Shown one piece after another: positions 54,393 to 63,991 of a stretch of DNA of 64,000 nucleotides; positions within the stretch are counted from its first letter, which is position 1, and each line of letters begins with the position of its first letter. The stretch is from Pseudobacteriovorax sp. (GTDB lineage Bacteria > Bdellovibrionota_B > Oligoflexia > Oligoflexales > Oligoflexaceae). The stretch lies in NCBI GenBank assembly GCA_013215145.1, contig JABSRP010000032.1, positions 31,734-95,733 of the forward strand, given 5' to 3'. Position numbers and translations under genes: made by a program. The notes under the pieces were generated by a model. The model ran no database searches and had not been told where the DNA came from. It worked only from the letters and a program-made list of their open reading frames with translations.

Positions 54393-57002
54393 TTGACAAA
54401 AACAAAACCCAATTTTCTGATTAACGAACGAAAATGGAGTATTTCCAACTTTTTTAGTCTTTTGCTAGCCTGCGCCGTTTGCTCATTTGCCTTAGTCACC
54501 GGCTATCTTACTAGTGAAGCTTTCAGTATACTCCGAATAAGAGATGCTCTCACGGTACAATACAGCGAAATGGAAAATAGGGGCCTCCTCCTCAAACAAC
54601 AGATTTTAGATGCAAGCCAACGACTAGACCTTGATGAAGAAAGTGGACCTCTACTCTACACTATCGATCTAGGTGATAGCCTCGCTCGTCTACTAAAAGG
54701 AAACGGTCCGAAGACTATCCCTTTGACCGATGAAAAACTAATATTAGCTGCACTTTCCATGGATCATGAAAAAACGTATGTATCGTCTTTGCTTGGAAAG
54801 GCCGTTGTTCTCTCATATGATTCATCAAAAGACCCTATTTTAATAGAGATACAAATTGACAAATTATTGAATTCTGACGATCAAACCCTCGCATATATAG
54901 CGAACAATCAGGGCGAACTAGTCTTCAGTTCTGATTCTACCATAACTCCAGAAAACCTAAATAAAAGGGAACTTGTACAATTTTTTATTCGAAACGACCT
55001 TGAACAAGGATATCATACATATTTTGATCCGAATCAAGACGAAATTATAGGAATCTTTCAGTTCGTTTCCGGAACGAACCTTATTTTTTTTAGCGAGCAA
55101 AAAAAAGCCATTGTCCTCGCGGACATCTCAAGTTTTAATCTTTACTATGCTATCGTAGTTATTATATTTGCAATAATCGCTGTAATTATAGCGAGGTACC
55201 CACTAAGAAGGCTCCAAGTTATCTTTGAAGAAACCCATCAAGCGGCTAAAAAAATCGCTGAGGGACAATTCAAGGTTGATCTCCCTGAAAGCTTTTTTCG
55301 CGAAACAAGTATATTGGCCGATGGCTTCCACGAGATGGCAGACCAGTTGGACGAAAGAGATCAAAGGATAAACAAATTTATAGACGAACAAAAAAACACG
55401 CAGCATCAGTTAACGTTAGCGGTCGAAGAACGAACAAAAGAGTTAAAAAGAGAGGTTCAAGAGTCTCAAAAAGCAAAAGAATTCGCATTGGCGACAAAAA
55501 ATATCGCTCAGCAACAAGCCAGCGAAATTCGAGCTATCATGGAAACTATTCAGATGGTAATTTGCTATATTACAGATAACAAAGGATCAATATCCAAAAC
55601 CCGCTCAGAGTATTTTGATTTATTCTTCAAAACTAACTCTGACAATTGTTCGATTTTAGATCTCTTAGAAGCGTTTCTAGATAGTAATACGCTTCAGTCT
55701 TTTAAGGAATTTGTTAATGTCGCTGTAAATGATGATCAGCTCAATTTTTTTGCCAACGAAGGCATGCTTCCAAATAGAGTTAAGACAATTCATCCACATT
55801 TTAGATTTATCGAATTTTCTTTTTTTCCAATTATCGAAGATGGTTTGGTGGAAAAGCTCTTGATAAAGATCCAGGATGTGACAAATATCGAAGAATTGAA
55901 GATTGAAGAGAAACATCGAAATCAAGGCGTCGCCGTACTCAACGAAATTGTTCAAACACGCGCTGACTCGGTAGCATTTTTTTTTAGAGATGCAAACGAT
56001 CTGATTGAACGAATCAAGATTAACTGTAATAGACTCGTTGCCTTAGAAAACTCTGAACTACTGGAATGTGTTCGATTAATTTATGGCGCTGCGCATACCA
56101 TAAAAGGAATGGCCAGAACATTAAAATTTATGGAGCTGTCTCAAACAATCCACAACTTCGAAGATATTTTTTACGAACTAAAGAATTCCAAAATGCTTAC
56201 GGAAAAACAAGTGTCAAAAAAACATCTTCCACTGTCGGATATACTAGAATCTCAAAACATCTTAGAACAGGTATTCGATCGATATCTAAAGCAATACCGC
56301 GATATCCAAACTGCCTGGGGTGGTGCAAACCAAACCCAAAATATTTCCAACGTAAAAACAAGTTTACATTCTAACATTTATCAAATTGTTTCTGAGAATC
56401 TTAGTATTGCGAAACAACTAGACAAAGAGCTTCCTAGAGTCTCTATTTTAATGGATCGAGACTTTTTAATATCACATGACGCAAGAAGACTGTTGGTCCA
56501 AATTTTCGTTCATCTTGTCAGAAATGCTCTCGATCACGGAATCGAAAAACCAGATGTAAGAAAGGAAACAGACAAAGATCCAAAAGGTACAATTAGTGTC
56601 GAGTTAGTATCAGAAATAAAAGCCAATAAAGATTTACATCTTTCATTCAAGTTTTTCGATGATGGTCCTGGTCTCAAACTCTCAAAAATTTTCGAAGCAG
56701 CCCTGAAGAAAGGTTTGGTACAAGAAGGTAAAAGAATCTCACCATCGGAGATTGCTCACCTCATTTTCCACGAAGGATTCTCAACACAAGAAATTGTAAG
56801 TGATGTTTCAGGTCGTGGTGTTGGTGTTCGCGAAGTGAGTGATTTGGTGTCGTCAAGAGGCGGCTCAATTTCATTAGTTTGTCGTCACTTTCCTAATTGG
56901 GATGAAGCTGTAAACAAACGTGGTGACACATCTCATATACAATTTTACTTCGATTTTGATATATTTTTAGAATCGGAAAACTGGCAATTACTCGTTAGTT
57001 GA
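54393..57002 (+). CDS. Membrane sensor with HAMP, PAS, Hpt and CheA-type ATPase
   Basis: 869 residues. TM1 (about 19-40), a periplasmic sensor domain, TM2 (249-268), HAMP (about 269-322), coiled coil, a PAS-like domain (about 380-500), an Hpt-like segment YGAAHTIKGMARTL (His568) and a CheA-like ATPase: HLVRNALDHGIE (707-718), DDGPG (756-760), GFSTQE and SGRGVGV (806-812). No receiver or CheW domain. TTG start without a good ribosome-binding site. It opens the motor-like cluster and could be its signal input. Same kinase end as the protein at 18553. Confidence 0.85.
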   Translation: MTKTKPNFLINERKWSISNFFSLLLACAVCSFALVTGYLTSEAFSILRIRDALTVQYSEMENRGLLLKQQILDASQRLDLDEESGPLLYTIDLGDSLARLLKGNGPKTIPLTDEKLILAALSMDHEKTYVSSLLGKAVVLSYDSSKDPILIEIQIDKLLNSDDQTLAYIANNQGELVFSSDSTITPENLNKRELVQFFIRNDLEQGYHTYFDPNQDEIIGIFQFVSGTNLIFFSEQKKAIVLADISSFNLYYAIVVIIFAIIAVIIARYPLRRLQVIFEETHQAAKKIAEGQFKVDLPESFFRETSILADGFHEMADQLDERDQRINKFIDEQKNTQHQLTLAVEERTKELKREVQESQKAKEFALATKNIAQQQASEIRAIMETIQMVICYITDNKGSISKTRSEYFDLFFKTNSDNCSILDLLEAFLDSNTLQSFKEFVNVAVNDDQLNFFANEGMLPNRVKTIHPHFRFIEFSFFPIIEDGLVEKLLIKIQDVTNIEELKIEEKHRNQGVAVLNEIVQTRADSVAFFFRDANDLIERIKINCNRLVALENSELLECVRLIYGAAHTIKGMARTLKFMELSQTIHNFEDIFYELKNSKMLTEKQVSKKHLPLSDILESQNILEQVFDRYLKQYRDIQTAWGGANQTQNISNVKTSLHSNIYQIVSENLSIAKQLDKELPRVSILMDRDFLISHDARRLLVQIFVHLVRNALDHGIEKPDVRKETDKDPKGTISVELVSEIKANKDLHLSFKFFDDGPGLKLSKIFEAALKKGLVQEGKRISPSEIAHLIFHEGFSTQEIVSDVSGRGVGVREVSDLVSSRGGSISLVCRHFPNWDEAVNKRGDTSHIQFYFDFDIFLESENWQLLVS

Positions 57003-57062
57003 CTGAGATCAAAAGGTCCTAAAAGGAGCTAATTTTATTTATAACTCTGGATATTTCTCAAT

Positions 57063-57677
57063 TTGAATAAAGCAATTTTTAGAATAAAATCAAAGCTCAA
57101 CTACTTATTAACGCCACTAATAATCGTTAGTACGTCCTGTGCCAGTAAAATTGTGACATTTACTAAAGATCCATCACTTAGTAAGGATCTCAAGGCCATA
57201 GTATCTGATTTGGATAGAAATTCTGATGATGTCACAAAAAGCCTTCCTCTAACGATTGATTTAGATAAGCTCGGCAATACTCAAGTGACTCTTTCTGGCG
57301 AGACATATCAGACCCAAAACTGGTACTTTATAACCAATTTGGAAGGAGAACTACAAATCAGTGCAAACCCTGAGAACAAAACTGTGTGCGAAGCCTCTGT
57401 CAAAAGCAGAATAGTGTCTGAAATAAATATATTTATGAGATTGATATTGCTCTCCTATCAAAAACTATCTGAGGGTGATCATGCAGGTGCTATAGCACTC
57501 ACAGAAAAAGCGATCAATATGAATCCCGAGATAGCCGCTCCACACACTATCGCAGCACTTTCCTATATTGCCAAGAGTGAAAGACAAAGCGCAAGAATAG
57601 CTTTAGAAAAAGCTATAGCACTAGACCCAGGCGATCAAAATTTGAAGAATCTCCTTGCAAGGATCGGTAAGGAATGA
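57063..57677 (+). CDS. TPR lipoprotein of the motor-like cluster
   Basis: 204 residues. Signal with lipobox STSC (Cys26). The C-terminal half contains two to three TPR-like helix pairs (SEGDHAGAIALTEKAINMNP and SERQSARIALEKAIALDPGD). TTG start; the Shine-Dalgarno is weak. Its stop overlaps the next gene's ATG by 4 nt. TPR lipoproteins often assemble envelope complexes, so a scaffold role in the motor-like system is plausible but inferred from position only. Confidence 0.7.
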   Translation: MNKAIFRIKSKLNYLLTPLIIVSTSCASKIVTFTKDPSLSKDLKAIVSDLDRNSDDVTKSLPLTIDLDKLGNTQVTLSGETYQTQNWYFITNLEGELQISANPENKTVCEASVKSRIVSEINIFMRLILLSYQKLSEGDHAGAIALTEKAINMNPEIAAPHTIAALSYIAKSERQSARIALEKAIALDPGDQNLKNLLARIGKE

Positions 57678-58303
57678 TTATGTGCCACAAGGCCTGTCTT
57701 TTATTGCTACTTATAGCAATGTTTAAATTTGATTTAATCCTAGCGGAGAGTCTTGCCAAATCTAACTCCTCTATTGACATGGGGCTTTATGTAGGTCAAT
57801 TGAAAAAAGATGGTAATTCTACTACCGATAGTGACCAAATAGAAGACAACCAAAGCTTGGAGGAAGCGACTTTCGGCGGTATCATCCTGCAATATAGCAA
57901 TCTCGAGTCATATTCTACGCATTCAGCTAGAGAAATAGGTTTGGGAACTGTTTTAGATTTTTTAAATCAGCAAATAAGTAATTATCATGGCTTTTTGGGC
58001 TATTATTATCTAGTATCGGGCGGATTCAAAGAATTAACAACAAAAGGCAAAAATTATCGGATAACTGCAAGAAATTCACATTCCATTAGACTTGGAGTTC
58101 GAATTAAATACGAAAGTTTCAGCATCAGCGCTCGAAATGATCCAAGAACTCTTGAAGGAAACCTTGTAGCACTTGCCCCGGTAGCTCGGTATCGACTGGG
58201 AAGCTGGATATTAACAATCGAAACGACAGTCATCTCTTTTCCAGCTAGTACTGATAGACTCAAGTCACAGGGAATTAGTATTTCGATTGGGTGCATCCTA
58301 TAA
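57674..58303 (+). CDS. Secreted protein, barrel-like, of the motor-like cluster
   Basis: 209 residues with a signal peptide (cleavage near LILA-ES, residue 24). The mature part begins with an acidic Ser/Asp-rich stretch and continues as amphipathic strands (GFLGYYYLVSGGF, HSIRLGVRIKYESFSI, SWILTIETTVISF) ending SISIGCIL, consistent with an outer-membrane beta-barrel. Starts inside the TPR gene (ATGATTATG overlap), so the two are translationally coupled. No family recognised. Confidence 0.65.
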   Translation: MIMCHKACLLLLLIAMFKFDLILAESLAKSNSSIDMGLYVGQLKKDGNSTTDSDQIEDNQSLEEATFGGIILQYSNLESYSTHSAREIGLGTVLDFLNQQISNYHGFLGYYYLVSGGFKELTTKGKNYRITARNSHSIRLGVRIKYESFSISARNDPRTLEGNLVALAPVARYRLGSWILTIETTVISFPASTDRLKSQGISISIGCIL

Positions 58304-58373
58304 AAGTCAATAAAAACTTACTTTATTCGTGCAAATCGGAAGTTTCATAATTTAAAGTTGTCGCAAATCCAAT

Positions 58374-58386
58374 CGATAGTCTATCG
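58374..58386 (+). promoter_or_regulatory. Inverted repeat upstream of the rotor-like gene
   Basis: CGATAG-T-CTATCG, a perfect 6-bp inverted repeat, with GTGAT/ATCAC further down, in the 281-nt gap before the FliF/FliG-like gene. I see no sigma28 or sigma54 consensus there. Possible operator. Confidence 0.35.
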
Positions 58387-58584
58387 GAATTTATATGTGA
58401 TTATACGTATCACGACTCAGCCATCTTTTACAGAATTTTTCCTTATTAGGCTACCCTCAGTTTCTCCAATTTAATCGAACTTTCAATAAAACCTAGACCA
58501 ACAGATTACAAATTTTCCATTAGATTCTAGCATTTTCCCTTCAGAAAACCCAATTTTCACCGAAAAAAGAATCGGAGTAAAAAG

Positions 58585-60477
58585 TTGAAGTATTGCCTTC
58601 TCATAGTCTTCATTTTTTTAGCTGATATCAGTTATAGTCAAGGGCTTCTTGAACAACGCCTTCGTAGACGTGCGGAAAAAATTCTCGAGAAAGTCATTAA
58701 AGAAAAAGGTTTTGTTGTTGTAGTTAAAATCGAAGAATCAAATGAGAAAGAAAAAGTGGATCAACTCCCTTACATGCCCAAGTCGTTGAATAACCAGGGT
58801 GTCGCAGACCTTCAAAAATTAGTATCTAGCGTACAAAAAGTCACTTTATCAATTCAACTCTACAAAAAAATCGACAGTCAAATACTAAAACGTCTGTCAC
58901 AGTTACTAGTAAAACATCTTTTCCTCAATACGGACCGAGGTGATCAAATAGACTTTGAAATCTTTAACTTTATACCAGAAAAATCAGAATTTAAAGATAC
59001 AGAGGCATTTAAAACGATGGCACGACGCTATGCCGAACTTGAGCTCAAACACAGTCTTTTGCAGCGTAAACTAGAGGAGACTCAAACAGCTCAAGATCGC
59101 GCAAGGGATAAAAAAACAGGCGAAAGTCTAGATAACTCCGATAAGCAAACCCTCACCACCCTTGAATGGGCAATTATTGCAGCATTAGCGGCATTTGCAT
59201 TAATCCTATTGGTTGCCATCGCCGTATTCTATATTGCAAGCAAAAGAGTTAGTTCAAGTGTCGGCGAAGGCTTGACAGTCTTATCGAAATCTATTGGAAA
59301 TTTAAACTCAGGAACTGATTATTCGGAGGCAACTATTCAGGAGTCCACTGGCATGGAATCAGTAAATACGGACAGCGCAAAGGTCGAACTGAACATCGAA
59401 GCGATTAAAACCTCAATTCTCGGGATCAATGAGACTATTAGGGAACGTAGTGAGGACTGCCGTAATATTTTAATAGGACTCATTCAACGAATTTCGACAA
59501 AAAATGATGGAATTGAGTTAGTGTCGTTTATGCTCGAAGCATTGGAAAAAGATTTTGGAAAGTCTGTATTCAATTCATTAAGCGCGGATCTCCAATCAGA
59601 ATTGGTAAACTACTTAAGACGAGGACGAAGCTCTCGTAATAAGTATGAAATACTATCTGATGTAGTTCAAATTATGGAGATGAACTTTCTTGTAATCCCA
59701 TCGTCAAATGATGATGGTCCAAACAGTTCGAATGAAATCCATCGAGAGATTAATCGGCTATCCATCCAACAGGTTATCGTTTTGTTTGAAAATCTCGAAT
59801 TTGAAGAGATTCAGGCGACACTCAAATATATCGAGCCATTTAGAATAGGTGAGGCAATCAGTACTCTTAAACAAGCAAATGAAAAGGTTTGGGAAGACCT
59901 GATTCAAGCAACATCAAAGATTGCAAAGACCGCTCAAAGTAAAGAGGTTGAAAGATCTATACTCGATAAGATTAAAGTAGTCAAAGATGATGATTCAGGA
60001 CAAAGAAGCAACCATTTCAAAAACATTTTCCTCGAGATACTCGATCAAATGGACAGTGACAGTCAAAACTCCTTACTATCCCACATAGAAATCGATGAGC
60101 CATCAATTGCAAAACAACTCGAAGGAAGTTTCGTCACAGTTTCTAGCTTTCTTAAATTGTCGCCAGATACTCTGGAACTAACCTTAAAGGTACTCTCTTC
60201 AAAAGAGTTGGCCGCATTAGCACTACATTCGGAATCTTTTCAAGAGAGGATTCGCAATGGTGTTGAGGCTAGCCTTTGGGAACTTATAGAGGAAGACATA
60301 AAGTCTCTAACTTCCGAGTCCTCAATGAGAAAAAATCAAATGATAAAACGCACAAACGATAAAGTAGTGAAAAAGATAAAGAGCTTATTAAATGAGTTTA
60401 CTTCGTCTGAGGTATTTCTCGAGGAAAAGAATGGTTCAAACGGAGCAAATGATCAAAATGGAGACAAAGTAGCATGA
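58585..60477 (+). CDS. One-piece rotor-like protein: FliF-like end plus FliG-like domains
   Basis: 630 residues. Signal peptide (1-19). Residues about 85-130 (KVTLSIQLYKK, LNTDRGDQIDFEIFNF) resemble the last periplasmic part of FliF, including its RGD turn. A single TM helix spans about 195-218. The cytoplasmic part holds a FliG-middle-like segment (about 385-445) and a FliG C-terminal-like domain (about 478-610: FLEILDQMDSDSQ, FVTVSSFLKLSPDTLELTLK, SSKELAALAL, LWELIEEDIKSL), the domain that contacts the stator in flagella. TTG start with GGAG 7 nt upstream. It overlaps the MotA-like gene by 4 nt. Homology is by motif and order, not by search. Confidence 0.75.
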   Translation: MKYCLLIVFIFLADISYSQGLLEQRLRRRAEKILEKVIKEKGFVVVVKIEESNEKEKVDQLPYMPKSLNNQGVADLQKLVSSVQKVTLSIQLYKKIDSQILKRLSQLLVKHLFLNTDRGDQIDFEIFNFIPEKSEFKDTEAFKTMARRYAELELKHSLLQRKLEETQTAQDRARDKKTGESLDNSDKQTLTTLEWAIIAALAAFALILLVAIAVFYIASKRVSSSVGEGLTVLSKSIGNLNSGTDYSEATIQESTGMESVNTDSAKVELNIEAIKTSILGINETIRERSEDCRNILIGLIQRISTKNDGIELVSFMLEALEKDFGKSVFNSLSADLQSELVNYLRRGRSSRNKYEILSDVVQIMEMNFLVIPSSNDDGPNSSNEIHREINRLSIQQVIVLFENLEFEEIQATLKYIEPFRIGEAISTLKQANEKVWEDLIQATSKIAKTAQSKEVERSILDKIKVVKDDDSGQRSNHFKNIFLEILDQMDSDSQNSLLSHIEIDEPSIAKQLEGSFVTVSSFLKLSPDTLELTLKVLSSKELAALALHSESFQERIRNGVEASLWELIEEDIKSLTSESSMRKNQMIKRTNDKVVKKIKSLLNEFTSSEVFLEEKNGSNGANDQNGDKVA

Positions 60478-61268
60478 GTTTAAGTACACTTCTTGGCTTT
60501 ATTTTCGGCTTACTAATCTTTGGTATCGCCATCTCAAACTCCTTAAGTAACTTTATGAGTTTAATAAATCTACCTTCAATATTAATTGTTTTCGGCGGCA
60601 CGCTTACAACTACCCTTGTTTGCTTTCCACTTTCAAAGGTATTCCTACTATTAAGAGTCTTTATGCGTAGGATTCTTAGGGGCTCCAAGCATGACTACGC
60701 TTCTCTAGTCGTAGATATAGTAGCGTTAGCCGAAGCACGAAGGGTCAGTCCTAAAAAGTTTGAAAAAGCCATTGAAGATGTCAAACATCCATTCCTTAAG
60801 GAAGCAGCTCAAATTTTGTTTTGGCTCAAAGCTGACATATCTGAAGAAGAGATGAGGAGCCTTCTTGAAACAAGGGCCAATACTCAGTTCAAGGAATATA
60901 TGAGCGAAGCAAAGATATTTAAAACAATTTCAAAGTTTCCCCCAGCCTTCGGCTTGATGGGTACGACTCTTGGTCTCATAGGAATCCTGCAATCAATGAA
61001 TGGCGATGAGAACGCCCGAGCTCTAATCGGACCGGCTATGGCTGTTGCCCTGCTTACAACATTTTACGGTCTATTCATAAGTAATTTTATTTTGGTTCCT
61101 ATATCTGAAAACCTGGTAAAGCAGTGCGAAGAAGATCGAAAAGTTAGGAGTATGATCGTGGAAGGTATAATGCTCTTACAGGCTGAGAAACCTCCGCGTT
61201 TCGTAGGTGAACACATCAAATCATACTTGCTTCCAAGTCAACGGGAGAAATTGAATGAAGGAGCCTGA
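60474..61268 (+). CDS. MotA-like stator protein
   Basis: 264 residues with four membrane helices (about 6-24, 32-51, 157-174, 185-207) and a cytoplasmic loop between helices 2 and 3, as in MotA. Helix 3 begins FPPAFGLMGTTLGLIGIL with the Pro and Gly pattern of MotA, and helix 4 reads GPAMAVALLTTFYGLFISN. With MotB it would form the ion channel that drives rotation. Its ATG lies in the end of the rotor-like gene (ATGA overlap) and its 3' end overlaps the MotB-like gene by 14 nt. Confidence 0.88.
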   Translation: MSLSTLLGFIFGLLIFGIAISNSLSNFMSLINLPSILIVFGGTLTTTLVCFPLSKVFLLLRVFMRRILRGSKHDYASLVVDIVALAEARRVSPKKFEKAIEDVKHPFLKEAAQILFWLKADISEEEMRSLLETRANTQFKEYMSEAKIFKTISKFPPAFGLMGTTLGLIGILQSMNGDENARALIGPAMAVALLTTFYGLFISNFILVPISENLVKQCEEDRKVRSMIVEGIMLLQAEKPPRFVGEHIKSYLLPSQREKLNEGA

Positions 61269-62082
61269 TTTCCAAGGCTACGAAGATTTTGAAAGCGAAA
61301 ATGATGACTGGATTTATTCATACGCTGATATGATGACATTAATTTTAGCATTTTTTGTTTTACTATACAGTTTGTCAAAAGACGATGATGAAAAGTTCAA
61401 GCAAATGACCGAACTCTTCAACGAATCATTTGGAACAGAGAACATTGTAGAGAAAACTGAAGAAATTGTCACAGGAGAAGAAAGGGAACAACGAGCCCTT
61501 AGAATGCTTGTCACTATGTTAAATTTAGGTGAAAACCTCGAAACAGCCATGAATAAGATTGAAAAAGACTACATGGAAGATTCATTATCTAAGTCAAAAA
61601 ACGAAGAAACAGAAGATTCCAATAAACTAGGGAAAAGAATATCGGACGAAGAAGCGTCTTTTTCGGAAATCACTCTGCCTAATTCATATCTGTTCGAATC
61701 TGGTAAGGTAAAACTATCACCGAAGGCAGAACGCATCGTAGCCCATATAGCAGGAAAAATAACAGAGTCTGTAAATGAATCTTCTAATCCTAGCAATAAT
61801 AGAAGAATTAAACATCGAGTCGTGATCACCGGACATACCGATAGTTCTAAATTGGGACCAAAATCAGCATTTCCGAATAATTTCGCACTCTCTTCAGCTA
61901 GGGCCGGCTCCATTGCCGATCTGCTAATCAAAAATGGTATTGCAAGAGACTTAATCGAAGTCCGGGGCAAAGGAGATTTAGTCCCACTTTATCCAGAAAA
62001 AGATTCCAATGGTAGGTGGATATCAGAAAATATGAGCAAAAATCGTAGAGTAGAAATCAGTATACGAAGATATACAAATTAG
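61255..62082 (+). CDS. MotB-like stator protein with OmpA domain
   Basis: 275 residues. The single TM helix follows WIYSYADMMTLILAFF; Asp25 is the expected ion-binding Asp of MotB plugs. A long charged coil (about 45-140) leads to an OmpA-like peptidoglycan-binding domain: VVITGHTDSS, NFALSSARAGSIADLL, VRGKGDLVPLYP and NRRVEISI. It would anchor the stator to the cell wall. The initiation region lies inside the MotA-like gene, so the pair is coupled. Confidence 0.88.
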   Translation: MKEPDFQGYEDFESENDDWIYSYADMMTLILAFFVLLYSLSKDDDEKFKQMTELFNESFGTENIVEKTEEIVTGEEREQRALRMLVTMLNLGENLETAMNKIEKDYMEDSLSKSKNEETEDSNKLGKRISDEEASFSEITLPNSYLFESGKVKLSPKAERIVAHIAGKITESVNESSNPSNNRRIKHRVVITGHTDSSKLGPKSAFPNNFALSSARAGSIADLLIKNGIARDLIEVRGKGDLVPLYPEKDSNGRWISENMSKNRRVEISIRRYTN

Positions 62083-62158
62083 ACAGTCAAAAGAATTGTT
62101 ACAAAGAACTTATCTGCGATAATCATTAGATAGCTGGGTTTATAATAGGGTAGATAAT

Positions 62159-63364
62159 ATGAATCGATTGCTTTCACTAGGGCTTCTTCTTTTTATGATC
62201 TCTTCAGGATATTTTTTTTTCGAAAATAGAATGAATCTATTCAAGATGATTTTTTCAGCTGATTTACAGAGTACAAATACCGATCAGGGACTATATAAAA
62301 TTGAAGATTTGAAAGGAATAGTCTTTCAAAAGAAAAGAATGAGCCTAAATTGGAATATGCTAAGAAAGAACGACTATCTATCTGAAGGCGATTTGATATA
62401 CAGTATTGAAAATTCGGAAATCCAACTACTTAGTTATCTTGAAGGCAATGCGGCGGAAAAATCTGTCTCGATCGGTATACGAAAACCAACTATCATTAGA
62501 GTATCAAAGGATATGGTTCGCGAGATTGAACTATCCTATTTAACAGACAGTATTCCAACTAGTAATGCATCAAATTCAGGTTTCGCGGATTTTGATTTTG
62601 GAGATGCATTCCAAAAATCGATTTCACTTTTATCCGGAAAAAACCTGAATCAACAATCTAAGAGCATTACTTCAAAGAAGGATGTTCAAACCTCACACAA
62701 AATCAGCCTTATGGATTTAATTGAACCCAGAAAAATTGAATTGATTCGATCAAACACACGACAGAATGAAGTTCTGGTAAAATGGAAGGACAACGAAAAA
62801 TCTAGTTCTCTCGAAGAAACTTACAGTATATATTTATGGAAACAGGATAATAGTCGAGATAAGCGCTACGATACTACCCAATCGAATCAAAGTTATGTAA
62901 AACTTCGATCCTATGGGCTGTACTATATTCAAATAGAAACGGCAAATGGCCAAAGAAGCACCCCAATTCATGAAATTCATTTTGAACCAATTTCAAACAC
63001 TAAGAGTTCTGAAGAAAAAACAATAGCTGCGAGACATCCACCAAACAATTCGCTGATTATTTCGAAGAAAGCCACAAAAATACTGTTCAAATGGGAAGAT
63101 TTATACTGCTTAAAAGAAAATTGTAAATATCTTTTTACACTCACAGATTCTGACGGAAACGAAATTGTTCGGAGAGACATTGAAGGAGCTAGACTTTATC
63201 AAAAAATAGTTCAGGGCCAATACCAGTGGCAGGTAAGTCGGCTTCCCGATGACAATTCGATCTCCTCCTACAAAAGTCCTAAGCTAAACTTCGAACTAAA
63301 GAAAACTTGGAATTTTCGTAATTTTGCTATTGTCGGGAAGAAAATTCACGTCATGGATCCATAA
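62159..63364 (+). CDS. FecR-domain protein of the motor-like cluster
   Basis: 401 residues. Signal anchor (about 4-23). Residues about 45-110 carry a FecR-like domain (GIVFQKKRMSLNWNML, LSEGDLIYSIENSEIQLL). Two or more FN3/Ig-like modules follow (KIELIRSN, VLVKWKDNE, ILFKWEDLYCLKENC, YQWQVSRLPD). FecR domains outside iron signalling are common in envelope proteins with LysM or FN3 modules. It lies 76 nt after the MotB-like gene, same strand, and ends the cluster. May bind peptidoglycan or form the periplasmic part of the machine. Confidence 0.75.
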   Translation: MNRLLSLGLLLFMISSGYFFFENRMNLFKMIFSADLQSTNTDQGLYKIEDLKGIVFQKKRMSLNWNMLRKNDYLSEGDLIYSIENSEIQLLSYLEGNAAEKSVSIGIRKPTIIRVSKDMVREIELSYLTDSIPTSNASNSGFADFDFGDAFQKSISLLSGKNLNQQSKSITSKKDVQTSHKISLMDLIEPRKIELIRSNTRQNEVLVKWKDNEKSSSLEETYSIYLWKQDNSRDKRYDTTQSNQSYVKLRSYGLYYIQIETANGQRSTPIHEIHFEPISNTKSSEEKTIAARHPPNNSLIISKKATKILFKWEDLYCLKENCKYLFTLTDSDGNEIVRRDIEGARLYQKIVQGQYQWQVSRLPDDNSISSYKSPKLNFELKKTWNFRNFAIVGKKIHVMDP

Positions 63365-63445
63365 TCTGAAATAATTCAAGGAAACGGTTAAAAAGTAAGA
63401 ACTGTAGAGGAGGTATCGTCAGGACTAAGAACATTAACCAACGTT

Positions 63446-63586
63446 TTACAGAGTGAACCCCAAAACTCCGGCTGTTTTTTGCCAATGGGTTGCATCTAGA
63501 GATGTAAGTACCTTTGCAATATGGTCAGACATGGAAAATGTCCACGCTAAAGCGACCACAAATAATTTGGTTAGTTTTACAAACAT
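63446..63586 (-). CDS. Small membrane or secreted protein (46 aa)
   Basis: Reverse frame with AAGGAT about 8 nt before ATG 63586: MFVKLTKLFVVALAWTFSMS, then DHIAKVLTSLDATHWQKT and AGVLGFTL. The N-terminus is a typical short hydrophobic signal or anchor with two Lys before it. Convergent with the FecR-domain gene. Too short for ordinary gene callers. No family recognised. Confidence 0.5.
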   Translation of the reverse strand: MFVKLTKLFVVALAWTFSMSDHIAKVLTSLDATHWQKTAGVLGFTL

Positions 63587-63991
63587 AACATTTATCCTTG
63601 TATATTTTTGTTTCAGATGAAACATTTCCTAGAAATTTGGGAATCCTTAAATGTATGACTAAAACGATCCAAATGAGTGAAAGGATTCGTCATTATAGAA
63701 ATTCGTGTATTTTTTCTAGCACACCACACACATGCCTAATTAAAAATTATAAAAACAGATACTTAGAAAACCGCATCCTTGTTTACATTAGGACCATTGC
63801 TGAACCTTAAAGAAAGAGATCTAATCCAAGAGGTACTAGAGCCACAAAATTTATGTTGAGATTTCAGGGTTATGCCCCCTATCATCACAGGGGTCAAATT
63901 TGTCCCAGAGTTTTCAAATGAGATTGTGCTGTCTCTAAAGAAATCCCACTTCCCTCCGAAAAACTTATATAACTTTTGGAGGACATTCCAC
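63587..63991. other. Gene-free leader of the right-edge gene
   Basis: This 405-nt, AT-rich region upstream of the partial right-edge gene contains an imperfect hairpin, CCCCT-8 nt-AGGGG, at about 63875-63892. Two weak frames (63598-63810 forward, 63763-63993 reverse) have no ribosome-binding site and no coding character. Confidence 0.4.

Noticed and set aside
54393..63364. Motor-like cluster as a Zorya-type phage defence (ZorAB)
   Set aside because: The MotB-like protein has the normal stator layout, no ZorC/D/E-like helicase or nuclease is present, and a FliG-like partner fits a motor better.
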